From Streptomyces nigra (GTDB taxonomy: Bacteria > Actinomycetota > Actinomycetes > Streptomycetales > Streptomycetaceae), in the NCBI RefSeq assembly GCF_003074055.1, contig NZ_CP029043.1:5200501-5264500 (forward strand): a stretch of 64,000 bases of DNA, given 5' to 3'. Below are positions 37,252 to 46,782 of this stretch, piece after piece. Positions within the stretch are counted from its first letter, which is position 1. Each line of letters opens with the position of its first letter. The translations under genes were made by a program, and so were the position numbers. The notes under the pieces were generated by a model, which was not told the DNA's origin, did not search any database, and saw nothing but the letters and a program-made list of their open reading frames with translations.

Positions 37252-39282
37252 TCAGACGTCGATGCGCTCCAGATCGCGCAGCCACGCCGCCGCGTTGCCG
37301 TCCGAGGGTGCCCGCCAGTCCCCGCGCGGGGAGAGCGAGCCGCCCGCCGAGACCTTCGGGCCGTTCGGCATCGCGGAGCGCTTGAACTGTGCGAATGCGA
37401 AGAAGCGACGGCAGAAGACCTCCAGCCAGCGCCTGATCTCCGCCAGGTCGTACGCCACCCGCTTGGCCTCGGGGAAGCCGGGCGGCCAGGCGCCCGCCTC
37501 GGCGTCGTGCCAGGCGTGCCAGGCCAGGAAGGCGATCTTCGACGGCCGGAAGCCGTACCGCAGCACGTGGAACAGCGTGAAGTCGTGCAGCGCGTACGGC
37601 CCGATCTTCGACTCCGTCGACTGCATCTCCTCGCCCGGCACCAGCTCCGGGCTGATCTCGGTGTCCAGGATCGCGGTCAGCGTGCGGCCGGTCTCCTCGT
37701 CGAACTGCCCGGAGGTGACGACCCAGCGGATCAGGTGCTGGATCAGCGTCTTCGGCACCCCGCCGTTGACGTTGTAGTGACTCATCTGGTCGCCGACGCC
37801 GTACGTCGACCAGCCCAGCGCCAGCTCCGACAGATCGCCCGTGCCCAGCACGATCCCGCCGCGCTGGTTCGCCAGCCGGAACAGGTAGTCGGTGCGCAGG
37901 CCGGCCTGCACGTTCTCGAAGGTGACGTCGTACACCGGCTCACCGGACGCGAACGGGTGGCCCATCTCCTCGAGCATCAGCCGCGCGGTCGGCGTGATGT
38001 CCAGCTCGGCCGCCGTGACGCCCAGCGAGTTCATCAGCTTGTGGGCGTTGTCCTTGGTGTGGTCGCTGGTCGCGAAGCCCGGCAGCGTGAACGCCAGGAT
38101 GTCGCTGCGCGGCCGGCCCGCCCGGTCCATCGCGCGGGCCGCGACGATCAGCGCGTGCGTGGAGTCCAGACCCCCGGACACGCCGATGACGACCTTCGGG
38201 TTCCCGATCGCGGCCAGCCGCTGCTGGAGCCCCGCGACCTGGATGTTGTACGCCTCGTAGCAGTCCAGGGCGAGCCGGTCGGCGTCCGCCGGCACGAACG
38301 GGAAGCGCTCCACCCGGCGCCTGAGGCCCAGGTCGCCGGCCGGCGGGTCGAGCAGGAACGCGATCCGCCGGAAGTCACCGGTGCGCCCGGCGTGGGTGCG
38401 CCGGTTGTCGTCGAACGTGCCCATCCGCAGCCGCTCCTGGCGCAGCAGGTCCAGGTCGACGTCGGCCACCGCGAACTGGTCGTCGGCGGAGAAACGGTCC
38501 GTCTCCGCGAGGAGCACACCGTTCTCGTAGATCATCGTCTGCCCGTCCCAGGACAGGTCCGTGGTCGACTCGCCCAGACCGGCCGCCGAGTAGACGTACG
38601 CGGCAAGGCAGCGCGAGGACGCCGAACGGCACAGCAGCCGGCGGTCCTCCGCCCGGCCCACGGTGATCGGGCTGCCCGACAGGTTCGCCAGCACCGTCGC
38701 GCCCGCGAGCGCCGCCTCCGCGCTCGGCGGCACCGGCACCCACATGTCCTCGCAGATCTCCGCGTGCAGCACCAGGCCCGGCACGTCCCGCGCCTCGAAG
38801 AGCAGGTCCGTCCCGAACGGGACCTCCTCGCCGCCGATCCGGATGGTGCCGCCGCGCTCGTCGTCACCGGCCGCGATCTGCCGCTTCTCGTAGAACTCGC
38901 GGTAGTTCGGCGGGTACGACTTCGGCGCCACGCCGAGGATCCGGCCGCGGTGCACGACGACCGCGCAGTTGTAGACCCGGTTCCGGTGGCGCAGCGGGGC
39001 GCCCACCACGAGCACCGTCAGCAGATCGGCGGACCCCGCGACCACCGTGTCCAGCGCCCGCTCCACGTCGTCCAGCACCACGTCCTGGAGCAGCAGGTCC
39101 TCGATGGAGTAGCCGGTCAGCCCCAGCTCGGGGAAGACGGCGACCGCCACGCCCTCCTCGGCGCACCGCCGGGCCTGCCGCAGGGCGGCCTCCGCGTTGG
39201 CCTGCGGGTCGGCGACGACGGTGTGGCCCGTGCACGCGGCCACCCGCGCGAAGCCGTGCTGGTAGATCGACCAGAAGTTCAA
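37252..39282 (-). CDS. nadE: Glutamine-dependent NAD(+) synthetase
   Basis: 676 residues from TTG at 39282, giving MNFWSIYQHGFARVAACT, which matches the start of the ~679-residue mycobacterial NadE as I recall it. Upstream ATGs in frame (39345, 39360) would add 21-26 residues; the Shine-Dalgarno evidence is weak for all. N-terminal nitrilase-like glutaminase with Glu-Lys-Cys triad in FPELGLTGYS, PKSYPPNYREFYEKRQ and HAEICEDMW; C-terminal synthetase with P-loop VIGVSGGLDSTHAL and LGTGDLSELALGWSTYGVGDQ. Adenylates nicotinate adenine dinucleotide and amidates it to NAD. It lies 124 bases downstream of the ABC exporter operon on the same strand. Confidence 0.95.
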   Translation of the reverse strand: MNFWSIYQHGFARVAACTGHTVVADPQANAEAALRQARRCAEEGVAVAVFPELGLTGYSIEDLLLQDVVLDDVERALDTVVAGSADLLTVLVVGAPLRHRNRVYNCAVVVHRGRILGVAPKSYPPNYREFYEKRQIAAGDDERGGTIRIGGEEVPFGTDLLFEARDVPGLVLHAEICEDMWVPVPPSAEAALAGATVLANLSGSPITVGRAEDRRLLCRSASSRCLAAYVYSAAGLGESTTDLSWDGQTMIYENGVLLAETDRFSADDQFAVADVDLDLLRQERLRMGTFDDNRRTHAGRTGDFRRIAFLLDPPAGDLGLRRRVERFPFVPADADRLALDCYEAYNIQVAGLQQRLAAIGNPKVVIGVSGGLDSTHALIVAARAMDRAGRPRSDILAFTLPGFATSDHTKDNAHKLMNSLGVTAAELDITPTARLMLEEMGHPFASGEPVYDVTFENVQAGLRTDYLFRLANQRGGIVLGTGDLSELALGWSTYGVGDQMSHYNVNGGVPKTLIQHLIRWVVTSGQFDEETGRTLTAILDTEISPELVPGEEMQSTESKIGPYALHDFTLFHVLRYGFRPSKIAFLAWHAWHDAEAGAWPPGFPEAKRVAYDLAEIRRWLEVFCRRFFAFAQFKRSAMPNGPKVSAGGSLSPRGDWRAPSDGNAAAWLRDLERIDV

Positions 39283-39406
39283 TGGACCGTGGCTTTCTGC
39301 TGGACGTTCTTCGGGCGTGTCAGCCTCTAGTACCCCGCCGAGCATAAATCTTCCGATCATGCGCCCTAGGATTCGGGGCCCGGGGCGCGTTGAAGGGAGC
39401 CCGGCG

Positions 39407-41185
39407 TCAGGCGGGCCGCTCGCCGTGCCAGGACCGCCACAGCGCCGCGTACGCCCCGCCCGCCGCGACCAGCTCCTCGTGCGTGCCCAGCTCGGTGAGC
39501 AGACCACCCTCCATCACGGCCACGCGGTCGGCGTCGTGCGCGGTGTGCAGCCGGTGGGCGACGGCGACGACCGTACGGCCGCGCAGCACCGCCGCGAGGG
39601 CCCGCTCGGTGTGCCGGGCGGTCGTCGGGTCGAGCAGGGCCGTGGCCTCGTCGAGGATCAGGGTGTGCGGGTCGGCCAGCACCACGCGGGCCAGGGCGAG
39701 CTGCTGGGCCTGCGAGCCGTCCGTGGGGGTGCCTCCGTCGCCGAGCGGGGTGTCCAGCCCCGCGGGCAGCTCCCGCACCCAGGGGTCGGCGCCGACCGCG
39801 GTGAGCGCGGCCCACAGAGTCTCGTCGGACGCGGACGGCTCGGCGATCCGGAGGTTGTCGCGGACCGTGCCCAGGAAGACGTGGTGCTCCTGGGTCACCA
39901 GGACGACCTGACGGCGCAGCCGCTCCGGGTCGAGCCCGGCCACGGGCACCCCGCCGACCGTCACCGCGCCGGCGGTGGGCGCGTCCACACCCGCGAGCAG
40001 CCGGCTCAGCGTCGACTTCCCGGCGCCCGACGGGCCGACGATCGCGAGGCGTTCGCCGGGCCGCACGGCCAGATCGACTCCGCCGAGGACCTCGCCGCCC
40101 CGGTCGTAGGCGTAGCGCACGCCGGTCACGTCGATCCGGTCGCCCTCGGGGACCGGGCCGGCCGTGTCCGCCGCCTGCGGGGCGCGGGCCAGCCCCTCCA
40201 CGCGGGCGAACGAGGCGCCGCTGCTCTGCAGTTGCTCCACCCGCATCAGGATCTCGTCCAGCGGGTTGACCATCTGCTGGAGGTACAGCGCCGCCGCGAC
40301 CACCGTGCCCAGGCTGATCGCGCCGCGCGCGTGCAGCGCCCCGCCGACCAGCAGGACCGTCACCACCGGCACCAGATAGGCGATCTCGACCGCCGGGAAG
40401 AACACCGTGCGCAGGAACAGCGTGTACAGCCGGGCGCGGCGCGAGACGTCCAGCGCCTCCCGGCTCGCCGCCACCCGTCGCCCCTCCAGCCGCAGCGCCT
40501 CCACGGTACGGGCGCCGGAGGCGGTGGCCGCGAGGATCTCGGCCACGTCCGAGTTGGCCGCGCCCTCCGCGAGATAGCCCGCCCGGGCCCGGCGCAGATA
40601 CCAGCGCAGCACCGGCCACAGCACGACCAGGCCGAGCAGCCCGCAGGCGCCGAACAGGGGGTCCAGCACGAACACCGCGACCAGCAGGAACAGCACCTGC
40701 ACGCCGTTGATGAGCAGTTCCGGCCCCGCGTCCCGCAGGGTGGTGCCGACGGCGGTCACGTCCGTGGTGCCGCGCGCCGTCAGGTCGCCGGTGCCGGCCC
40801 GCTCCACGACCGACGCGGGCAGCGCGAGCGTACGGCGGACGTACTCCTCGCGGACCCGGGCGAGGGTGCGTTCGCCGAAGCGGTGGCCGACGTAACGGGC
40901 CCAGCGGGCCAGCAGCACCTGCGTCAGCGCCGCCACCAGGATGGCCAGGGCCAGCCGGTCCACGGCCGACACCCCGGAGCCGGCCCGGACCTCGTCGACG
41001 ATCCGGCCGAGCAGCCAGGGCGCCGCCAGACCGGCGAGCGCGGCGGCCGCGTTCAGGGCGAGCACGGCGGTGAAGGCGCGGGCGTCGGAGCGGACCAGGC
41101 GGGCGGTGGCCCGGCGGACGTCCTGGGGCCCGGCCACCGGAAGGGCCCCGCGCCGGGACTTCCGAGCGTGTTGTCCGTCCGTCAC
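39407..41185 (-). CDS. ABC half-exporter, intact ATP site but degenerate signature (pair A, subunit 2)
   Basis: 592 residues from GTG at 41185, which overlaps the stop of its partner (GTGA), GGAGG upstream. Six-helix type-1 exporter membrane domain (about 40-330), then nucleotide-binding domain: Walker A IVGPSGAGKSTLS, Q-loop VTQEHHVF, Walker B HTLILDEATALLD and H-loop VAVAHRLHT are intact, but the LSGGQ signature has become TDGSQAQQ. Its partner shows the opposite pattern. Together they form an asymmetric heterodimer with one working ATP site (this Walker A plus the partner's LSGGQ). Substrate unknown; multidrug or lipid/peptide export is likely. Confidence 0.9.
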   Translation of the reverse strand: MTDGQHARKSRRGALPVAGPQDVRRATARLVRSDARAFTAVLALNAAAALAGLAAPWLLGRIVDEVRAGSGVSAVDRLALAILVAALTQVLLARWARYVGHRFGERTLARVREEYVRRTLALPASVVERAGTGDLTARGTTDVTAVGTTLRDAGPELLINGVQVLFLLVAVFVLDPLFGACGLLGLVVLWPVLRWYLRRARAGYLAEGAANSDVAEILAATASGARTVEALRLEGRRVAASREALDVSRRARLYTLFLRTVFFPAVEIAYLVPVVTVLLVGGALHARGAISLGTVVAAALYLQQMVNPLDEILMRVEQLQSSGASFARVEGLARAPQAADTAGPVPEGDRIDVTGVRYAYDRGGEVLGGVDLAVRPGERLAIVGPSGAGKSTLSRLLAGVDAPTAGAVTVGGVPVAGLDPERLRRQVVLVTQEHHVFLGTVRDNLRIAEPSASDETLWAALTAVGADPWVRELPAGLDTPLGDGGTPTDGSQAQQLALARVVLADPHTLILDEATALLDPTTARHTERALAAVLRGRTVVAVAHRLHTAHDADRVAVMEGGLLTELGTHEELVAAGGAYAALWRSWHGERPA

Positions 41186-42903
41186 CGCACGACCTCCTCG
41201 GCGTCCGCCGCGTCCTCGTCCCGCGCCACCAGGGACCGGTAACCGGGTTCGTACTCCAGCAGGCCCCGGTGCGTCCCGGTGGCCGCCACCTTGCCGTCGA
41301 CCAGGTAGTGCACGACGTCCGCGCGGTCCAGGACGAGAGGGGACGTCGTCGTGACGACGGTGGTGCGGCCGGCGCGGTCGGCGCGCAGCCGCTCGGCGAC
41401 CCGCGCCTCCGTGTGCGCGTCCAGCGCCGACGTCGGCTCGACCGCCAGCAGCACCTCCGGGTCGGCCAGCAGCGCGCGCACCAGACGGACCCGCTGGCGC
41501 TGGCCGCCGGACAGGTTGCGGCTCCGCGCGTCGACCGGGGAGTCCAGGCCGTCCGGCAGTCCCCGCACGACGTCCTCCGCGACCGCCGTGCGCAGAGCCC
41601 GGGCGATCGCCGCCTCGTCCCGGTCGGTGTGCCCGGACACCAGCTCCCGCAGCGGGCCCGCGAACAGGTCCGCCTCGTGGTCGGCCACCAGGACGCGTTC
41701 CCGCACCCGCGCCGCCGGGATCTCGGCCAGCGGGACGCCGCCCCAGGTAGCCGCCGACGGAGCGAACCGGCCGAGGCGGTCGACGACGGCCGCCGCGTCG
41801 GCGGGCCGCGCCCCGGCCAGCGCCGTCAGCCGGCCCGGCAGGACCCGCACCCCCGACTCCGGGTCGTACAGCGGCGCCGGCTCGGCGGGCGCGTCCCGGG
41901 TGCCGGTGTCCTCCATCGGCTCCAGGCGCAGGAACCGCACGACGCGCCGCGCCGCCACCACGCCCCGGCTGACCTGGTAGCCGCACTCGATGAAGAACGC
42001 CACCGGACCCACCAGCACCGCGACATAGCCGTAGACCGACACCAGTTCGCCGACCGTGATCGACCCCTGGGCGGCGAGCCGGGCCGCCAGCCAGGTCACC
42101 ACGGCCAGGAACAGCGTCGGCAGGCCGACGCCGAGCGCCTGCACCCAGCTGGTCACCGCGCCCACCCGGTAGCCCTGCGCCCGCAGCCGCCGCGAGTCGT
42201 TCTGGAAGGCGTCCGCGACCAGGCCCTTGCCGCCCAGGCCGTTGAGGACGCGCAGCCCGCCCGCCAGGTCGGTGATCCGGGCGGTCAGCACCCCCTGGAG
42301 CTCCCGGTACTCCGTCTCGGCGCCCTGGAGCCGTCCGAGCAGCGGTCCGACCAGCACGCCGATGAGCGGCATCCCGAGCAGCACCACGACCGCGATGGGC
42401 ACCGACACCGACACCAGCAGCCCGGCGACCACCAGATAGGCGACGACCGCGCCCACCCCGGGCCCGACGACGGTCAGGGAGCCGCTGATGGTCTGCACGT
42501 CGCCCACCCCGATGGTGACGACCTCCCCGGCGCCGACCCGGCGCGGCAGCGCGGCGCCGAGGCGCACCGCGTGGTCGACCAGCACCTTGACCGTGCGGAA
42601 GTTGGCGTCCATCCGCACCCGGGTCATCGTGCGGTGCCGCATGATGCTCAGCCAGGCGTTGAACGCGCCCACCCCGAACAGCGCCGCCGTCCACCCCAGC
42701 AGCGCGCCCCGGTCGCCGTCCGCGAGCCCGTCGTCCACGGCGCGCGACAGCAGGTAGGGGGTGGCCGCCAGCAGCACCATCCACACACTGGAGATCAGCG
42801 CCCCGACGACGGACCGCGTCAGCTGCTTCCCGACCAGCCACCCCAGGTAGCGCCAGCCGCCCCGGCGGTCCGGCTCGCCCGGGTCCCCGTACGCGTCGAT
42901 CAT
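41182..42903 (-). CDS. ABC half-exporter with degenerate ATP-binding motifs (pair A, subunit 1)
   Basis: 573 residues. Six-helix exporter domain (about 25-315). In the nucleotide-binding domain the Walker A position reads ALAGARPADAAAV (362-374) with no GKS/T, the Q-loop is VADHEADLF, Walker B is VLLAVEPTSALD (the Asp lost) and the H-loop is VVTTTSP. The signature NLSGGQRQR (463-471) and D-loop SALD are preserved. It cannot be expected to hydrolyse ATP at its own site but can complete the partner's. Overlaps that partner gene by four bases and follows the pair B genes by 40 bases; all four are probably one transcript. Confidence 0.9.
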   Translation of the reverse strand: MIDAYGDPGEPDRRGGWRYLGWLVGKQLTRSVVGALISSVWMVLLAATPYLLSRAVDDGLADGDRGALLGWTAALFGVGAFNAWLSIMRHRTMTRVRMDANFRTVKVLVDHAVRLGAALPRRVGAGEVVTIGVGDVQTISGSLTVVGPGVGAVVAYLVVAGLLVSVSVPIAVVVLLGMPLIGVLVGPLLGRLQGAETEYRELQGVLTARITDLAGGLRVLNGLGGKGLVADAFQNDSRRLRAQGYRVGAVTSWVQALGVGLPTLFLAVVTWLAARLAAQGSITVGELVSVYGYVAVLVGPVAFFIECGYQVSRGVVAARRVVRFLRLEPMEDTGTRDAPAEPAPLYDPESGVRVLPGRLTALAGARPADAAAVVDRLGRFAPSAATWGGVPLAEIPAARVRERVLVADHEADLFAGPLRELVSGHTDRDEAAIARALRTAVAEDVVRGLPDGLDSPVDARSRNLSGGQRQRVRLVRALLADPEVLLAVEPTSALDAHTEARVAERLRADRAGRTTVVTTTSPLVLDRADVVHYLVDGKVAATGTHRGLLEYEPGYRSLVARDEDAADAEEVVR

Positions 42904-42943
42904 CGTCCCCCGTGTCCCGTCCGCCGTCCCGATGGCCCGTCCG

Positions 42944-44794
42944 TCACGCCAGGCTGTCCCGCCACGCCCGGTGCAGATCCGCGAACCGTCCCGTCCCGCC
43001 GATGAGTTCGGCCGGTGTGCCGTCCTCGACGATTCTGCCGTGCTCCATCACCAGCACCCGGTCGGCGATCTCCACCGTGGACAGCCGGTGCGCGATGACG
43101 ACGGCCGTACGGCCCCGCAGGACCGTCGACATCGCGCGCTGCACGGCACGCTCCCCGGGGATGTCCAGCGAACTGGTCGCCTCGTCCAGGATCAGCACCG
43201 CCGGATCGGCCAGCAACGCGCGTGCGAACGCCACGAGTTGCCGCTGACCCGCCGAGATACGGCCGCCCCGCTTGCGTACGTCGGTGTCGTAGCCCTCGGG
43301 GAGCGCGGCGATGAAGTCGTGCGCCCCGATGGCCTTCGCCGCCCGTTCGATCTCCGAACGGGTCGCGTCCGGCCGCCCGATCGCGATGTTCTCGGCGACC
43401 GTGCCGGAGAACAGGAACGCCTCCTGCGTCACCATCACGACCCCGCGCCGCAGCTCCGGCCCGGCCAGGTCGCGCAGGTCCACGCCGTCCAGCAGGACCC
43501 GCCCGCCGGACGGGTCGTAGAACCGGGCGAGCAGCTTGGCCAGCGTGGACTTGCCGGCGCCCGTGGAGCCCACGACGGCGACGGTCTGCCCGGCCGGCAG
43601 GGTCAGGTCGAAGCGGGGCAGCACCTCGCCGCCGGTGCGGTAGGCGAACCGGACCCCGTCGAAGACGACCTCGCGGCCGGGCTGTCCGCCCGCCTTCGCC
43701 GGGAGCTCCTTCGGCGCGGACGGCTCCGGCACGGACGGCGTCTGGGCCAGCAGCCCGGCGATCTTCTCCAGGGAGGCGCCCGCCGACTGGTACGAGTTGA
43801 GGAACATGCCGAGCCGGTCGATCGGGTCGTACAGCCGCCGCAGATACAGCACGGCCGCCGCCAGCACACCGAGGGCCAGGGTGCCGCCCGCGACCCGGTA
43901 GGCGCCCCACAGCACGATCCCCGCGACCGCCGTGTTGGCGACCAGACGGGATCCGACGACGTACCGGGCCATCTCCAGCAGGGCGTCACCGTTGGTGCGC
44001 TCGTGCCGGTGGTTGAGGACCCGGAAGTCCGCGTCGTTGGCCCGCTCGCGGCGGAACGCGCGCACCGGGCGGATGCCGTTCATCGTCTCCACGAACTTCA
44101 CGATGACGGCCGCGATCGCTGTGGACCGCTGCGTGTACACGCGCGCGGCCCGACGCCGGTAGGACCGCACCAGCAGGTACAGCGGCACGAAGGAGGCCAC
44201 GGCCACCGCGCCGAGCCCGAGGTCCAGCCACAGCAGCATCGCCGAGATGTAGACGAACGACAGGACCACGGTGACGAGTTCCTGCAGGCCCTCGTCGAGC
44301 AGTTCGCGCAGCGACTCGACGTCCGTGGTGGAGCGGGAGATCAGCCGGCCCGAGGTGTAGCGCTCGTGGAAGTCGAGGCTCAGTGCCTGCGCGTGACGGA
44401 AGATACGGCCCCGCAGATCGAGCAGCACGTCCTGGTTGACGCGGGCGGACACCCGGAAGAACGCGTACTGCAGTCCGCCGGAGGCCACCGAGCACAGCAG
44501 ATAGCCGGCGGCGACCGCGATCAGCGGCCCCAGGTCGTCGCGCCGGAACGCGGGCACCGCCGAGTCGATGGCGTACGCCACCAGCAGCGGCCCCGCCTGC
44601 ACGGCCGCCTGCTGGAGCAGCAGCAACAGCGTGGTCAGCACCACCCGGGCCTTCATGGGGGCCAGCAGGGACCGCAGCAGCGCGGCCGTGGCGCCCGGCG
44701 GCGAGGGCAGGGCGTCCTGGTCGAACTGCTCGTCCCGGGTCCCGGGCCGCTCGTCGGGCCGGCCGGTGCCCGGCTTCGCGGTCGTCGCCGTCAT
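42944..44794 (-). CDS. ABC half-exporter, catalytic Walker site, weak signature (pair B, subunit 2)
   Basis: 616 residues. A hydrophilic head (1-35), type-1 exporter membrane domain (about 45-345) and a nucleotide-binding domain with VVGSTGAGKSTLA, VTQEAFLFSGT, LILDEATSSLD and VVIAHRLST. The signature reads RISAGQRQL, ISAGQ in place of LSGGQ. The ATG overlaps the stop of the upstream partner (ATGA). The partner has LSGGQ but an Asp at the catalytic glutamate, so this pair too is an asymmetric heterodimer of the TM287/288 or BmrCD kind. Substrate unknown. Confidence 0.92.
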   Translation of the reverse strand: MTATTAKPGTGRPDERPGTRDEQFDQDALPSPPGATAALLRSLLAPMKARVVLTTLLLLLQQAAVQAGPLLVAYAIDSAVPAFRRDDLGPLIAVAAGYLLCSVASGGLQYAFFRVSARVNQDVLLDLRGRIFRHAQALSLDFHERYTSGRLISRSTTDVESLRELLDEGLQELVTVVLSFVYISAMLLWLDLGLGAVAVASFVPLYLLVRSYRRRAARVYTQRSTAIAAVIVKFVETMNGIRPVRAFRRERANDADFRVLNHRHERTNGDALLEMARYVVGSRLVANTAVAGIVLWGAYRVAGGTLALGVLAAAVLYLRRLYDPIDRLGMFLNSYQSAGASLEKIAGLLAQTPSVPEPSAPKELPAKAGGQPGREVVFDGVRFAYRTGGEVLPRFDLTLPAGQTVAVVGSTGAGKSTLAKLLARFYDPSGGRVLLDGVDLRDLAGPELRRGVVMVTQEAFLFSGTVAENIAIGRPDATRSEIERAAKAIGAHDFIAALPEGYDTDVRKRGGRISAGQRQLVAFARALLADPAVLILDEATSSLDIPGERAVQRAMSTVLRGRTAVVIAHRLSTVEIADRVLVMEHGRIVEDGTPAELIGGTGRFADLHRAWRDSLA

Positions 44795-46575
44795 CGGGCG
44801 GCCTCCTCTGCTCCGGCCATGAGATACGCGTACTCGGCGTTGTCCCGCAGCAGTTCGTGATGGGTGCCGACGGCCGCGATCCGGCCCTCGGACAGCAGGG
44901 CCACCCGGTCCGCGAGCAGGACCGTCGACGGGCGGTGCGCGACGATCAGGGCGGTGGTGTCCGCGAGGACGTCCCGCAGGGCCGCCTCGACCAGCGACTC
45001 GGTGTGCACGTCCAGGGCGGACAGCGGGTCGTCCAGCACGAGGAAGCGGGGGCGGCCCACCACCGCCCGGGCCAGCGCGAGCCGCTGGCGCTGGCCGCCG
45101 GACAGGCTCAGCCCCTGCTCGCCGACCTGGGTCGCGGTGCCGTGCGGCAGGTCGTGCGCGAAGCCGGCCTGCGCGACCGCGAGGGCCCGCTCCAGCTCCG
45201 GCTCACCGGCGTCCGCGGCGGTCCCCATGAGAACGTTGTCCGCGACGCTCGCGGAGAACAGCGTGGGCTCCTCGAAGGCGACCGCCACCAGCGCGCGCAG
45301 CTCCTCGCGGGGCATGGCCGCGACGTCCTTGCCGTCCAGGGTGATCCGCCCGGCCGTCAGCTCGTACAGCCGGGGCACCAGGGCCGTCAGCGTCGTCTTG
45401 CCGCTGCCCGTCGCGCCGACCAGCGCCAGGGACTCGCCGGGCCGGATGTGCAGATCGATACGGTCCAGGACGGGCGGGGAGTCCTCGGGGGCGTCCGGGT
45501 AGCGGAACCGCACCCCCTCGAAGCGCAGCCCGCGGTCGGCGCGGTCCGCCCCGGCCTCGGCCACCGCCCGGCTCTCGGGGGCCGCGTCCATGACCTCGAA
45601 GTACCGCTCGGTTGCCGTCGCCGCCTCCTGGCTCATCGCGAGCAGGAAGCCGATCGAGTCCACGGGCCAGCGCAGCGCGAGCGCCGTCGACAGGAACGCC
45701 ACCAGGGTGCCCGCCGACAGCTCGCCGTCGGCGACCCGCACCGTGCCCAGCACCAGGGCCGCGCCGATCGCCAGCTCGGGGAGCGTGATGATGACGGCCC
45801 AGATCGTCGCCAGCAGCCTGGCCTTGTGCAGCTCGGTGCCGCGCAGCGTCCGCGCCATCCCCCGGAACGCCCGGGCCTGGCTGCGGTGCCGCCCGAACCC
45901 CTTGATGATCCGGATGCCGAGCACGCTCTCCTCGACGAGCGTCGTCAGATCGCCCACCTGGTCCTGCGCCCGCCGCGCCACCAGCGCGTACCGCTTCTCG
46001 AAGACCACGCACATGACCATGACCGGCACCGCCGGCACCAGGATCACCAGCCCGAGCGTGACGTCCTGGACCAGCATGATGACCACGCCGGCCAGAATCG
46101 TCACGCTGTTGACCAGCAGGAACGTCAGCGGGAACGCCAGGAACATCCGCACCAGCATCAGATCGGTGGTGCCGCGCGACAGCAACTGCCCCGACGCCCA
46201 CCGGTCGTGGAACGCCACCGGCAGCCGCTGCAGATGCCGGTACAGCTCCGCCCGCATCGACGCCTCGACCCCGGCCAGCGGCCGCGCCACCAGCCACCGC
46301 CGCAGCCCGAACAGCAGGGCCTCTCCTATGCCGAGCAGCAGCAGGAACAGCGCGCCGAGCCACACCCCGGCCGGGTCCCGTTCGGTGATGGGGCCGTCCA
46401 CCATCCACTTCAGGACGAGGGGGATGACCAGCGCCAGACAGGACGCGACGACGGCCACGGCGGCGGCGGTGAACCACCGCACCCGCACCGGCCGCACATA
46501 CGGCCACAGCCGCAGCAGCGTGCGCACGGCGGATCGGTCGGACCTGCTCCCTGGGGTTTCCTGTGTAGTGGCCAT
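44791..46575 (-). CDS. ABC half-exporter, non-catalytic Walker B (pair B, subunit 1)
   Basis: 594 residues from ATG at 46575 (MATTQETPG). Six-helix exporter domain (about 25-325); nucleotide-binding domain with LVGATGSGKTTLT, Q-loop position VAFEEPTLFSAS (Gln replaced by Glu), signature SLSGGQRQRL and Walker B RFLVLDDPLSALD, where the catalytic Glu is Asp. That is the degenerate-site half of a heterodimer whose other half follows with a 4-bp overlap. First gene of the four-exporter cluster; the weak ribosome site leaves a small doubt on the start. Confidence 0.92.
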   Translation of the reverse strand: MATTQETPGSRSDRSAVRTLLRLWPYVRPVRVRWFTAAAVAVVASCLALVIPLVLKWMVDGPITERDPAGVWLGALFLLLLGIGEALLFGLRRWLVARPLAGVEASMRAELYRHLQRLPVAFHDRWASGQLLSRGTTDLMLVRMFLAFPLTFLLVNSVTILAGVVIMLVQDVTLGLVILVPAVPVMVMCVVFEKRYALVARRAQDQVGDLTTLVEESVLGIRIIKGFGRHRSQARAFRGMARTLRGTELHKARLLATIWAVIITLPELAIGAALVLGTVRVADGELSAGTLVAFLSTALALRWPVDSIGFLLAMSQEAATATERYFEVMDAAPESRAVAEAGADRADRGLRFEGVRFRYPDAPEDSPPVLDRIDLHIRPGESLALVGATGSGKTTLTALVPRLYELTAGRITLDGKDVAAMPREELRALVAVAFEEPTLFSASVADNVLMGTAADAGEPELERALAVAQAGFAHDLPHGTATQVGEQGLSLSGGQRQRLALARAVVGRPRFLVLDDPLSALDVHTESLVEAALRDVLADTTALIVAHRPSTVLLADRVALLSEGRIAAVGTHHELLRDNAEYAYLMAGAEEAAR

Positions 46576-46782
46576 CAGCAGCGAGCCTACGGATCGCCAC
46601 TGACACTGCCCACCGAGTTTTGGCCGGACCCGCATCCGTCCCCGGTCCTACGACCTGCGCGTTCGACCGGCCGCACACACCGGCGCGGCGAGGTCGTACC
46701 CCGCGCATCATCCGATCGGGGGATGCGATTCCGAGCGCGACGGCCGATACCGGGGACCGGCCGGCGCGGCCACGCTGAGGGC
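46576..46782. promoter_or_regulatory. Divergent promoter region with two dyads
   Basis: 207 bases between the exporter operon and the ABC-2 operon. A 24-bp imperfect dyad, CGCATC at 46704-46709, CCGATCGG at 46712-46719 and GATGCG at 46722-46727, pairs at 10 of 12 positions. A second inverted repeat, TACGACCT (46649-46656) / AGGTCGTA (46691-46698), spans 50 bases. These are good operator candidates for a shared regulator, possibly the NarL-type regulator at 49688. Confidence 0.45.
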
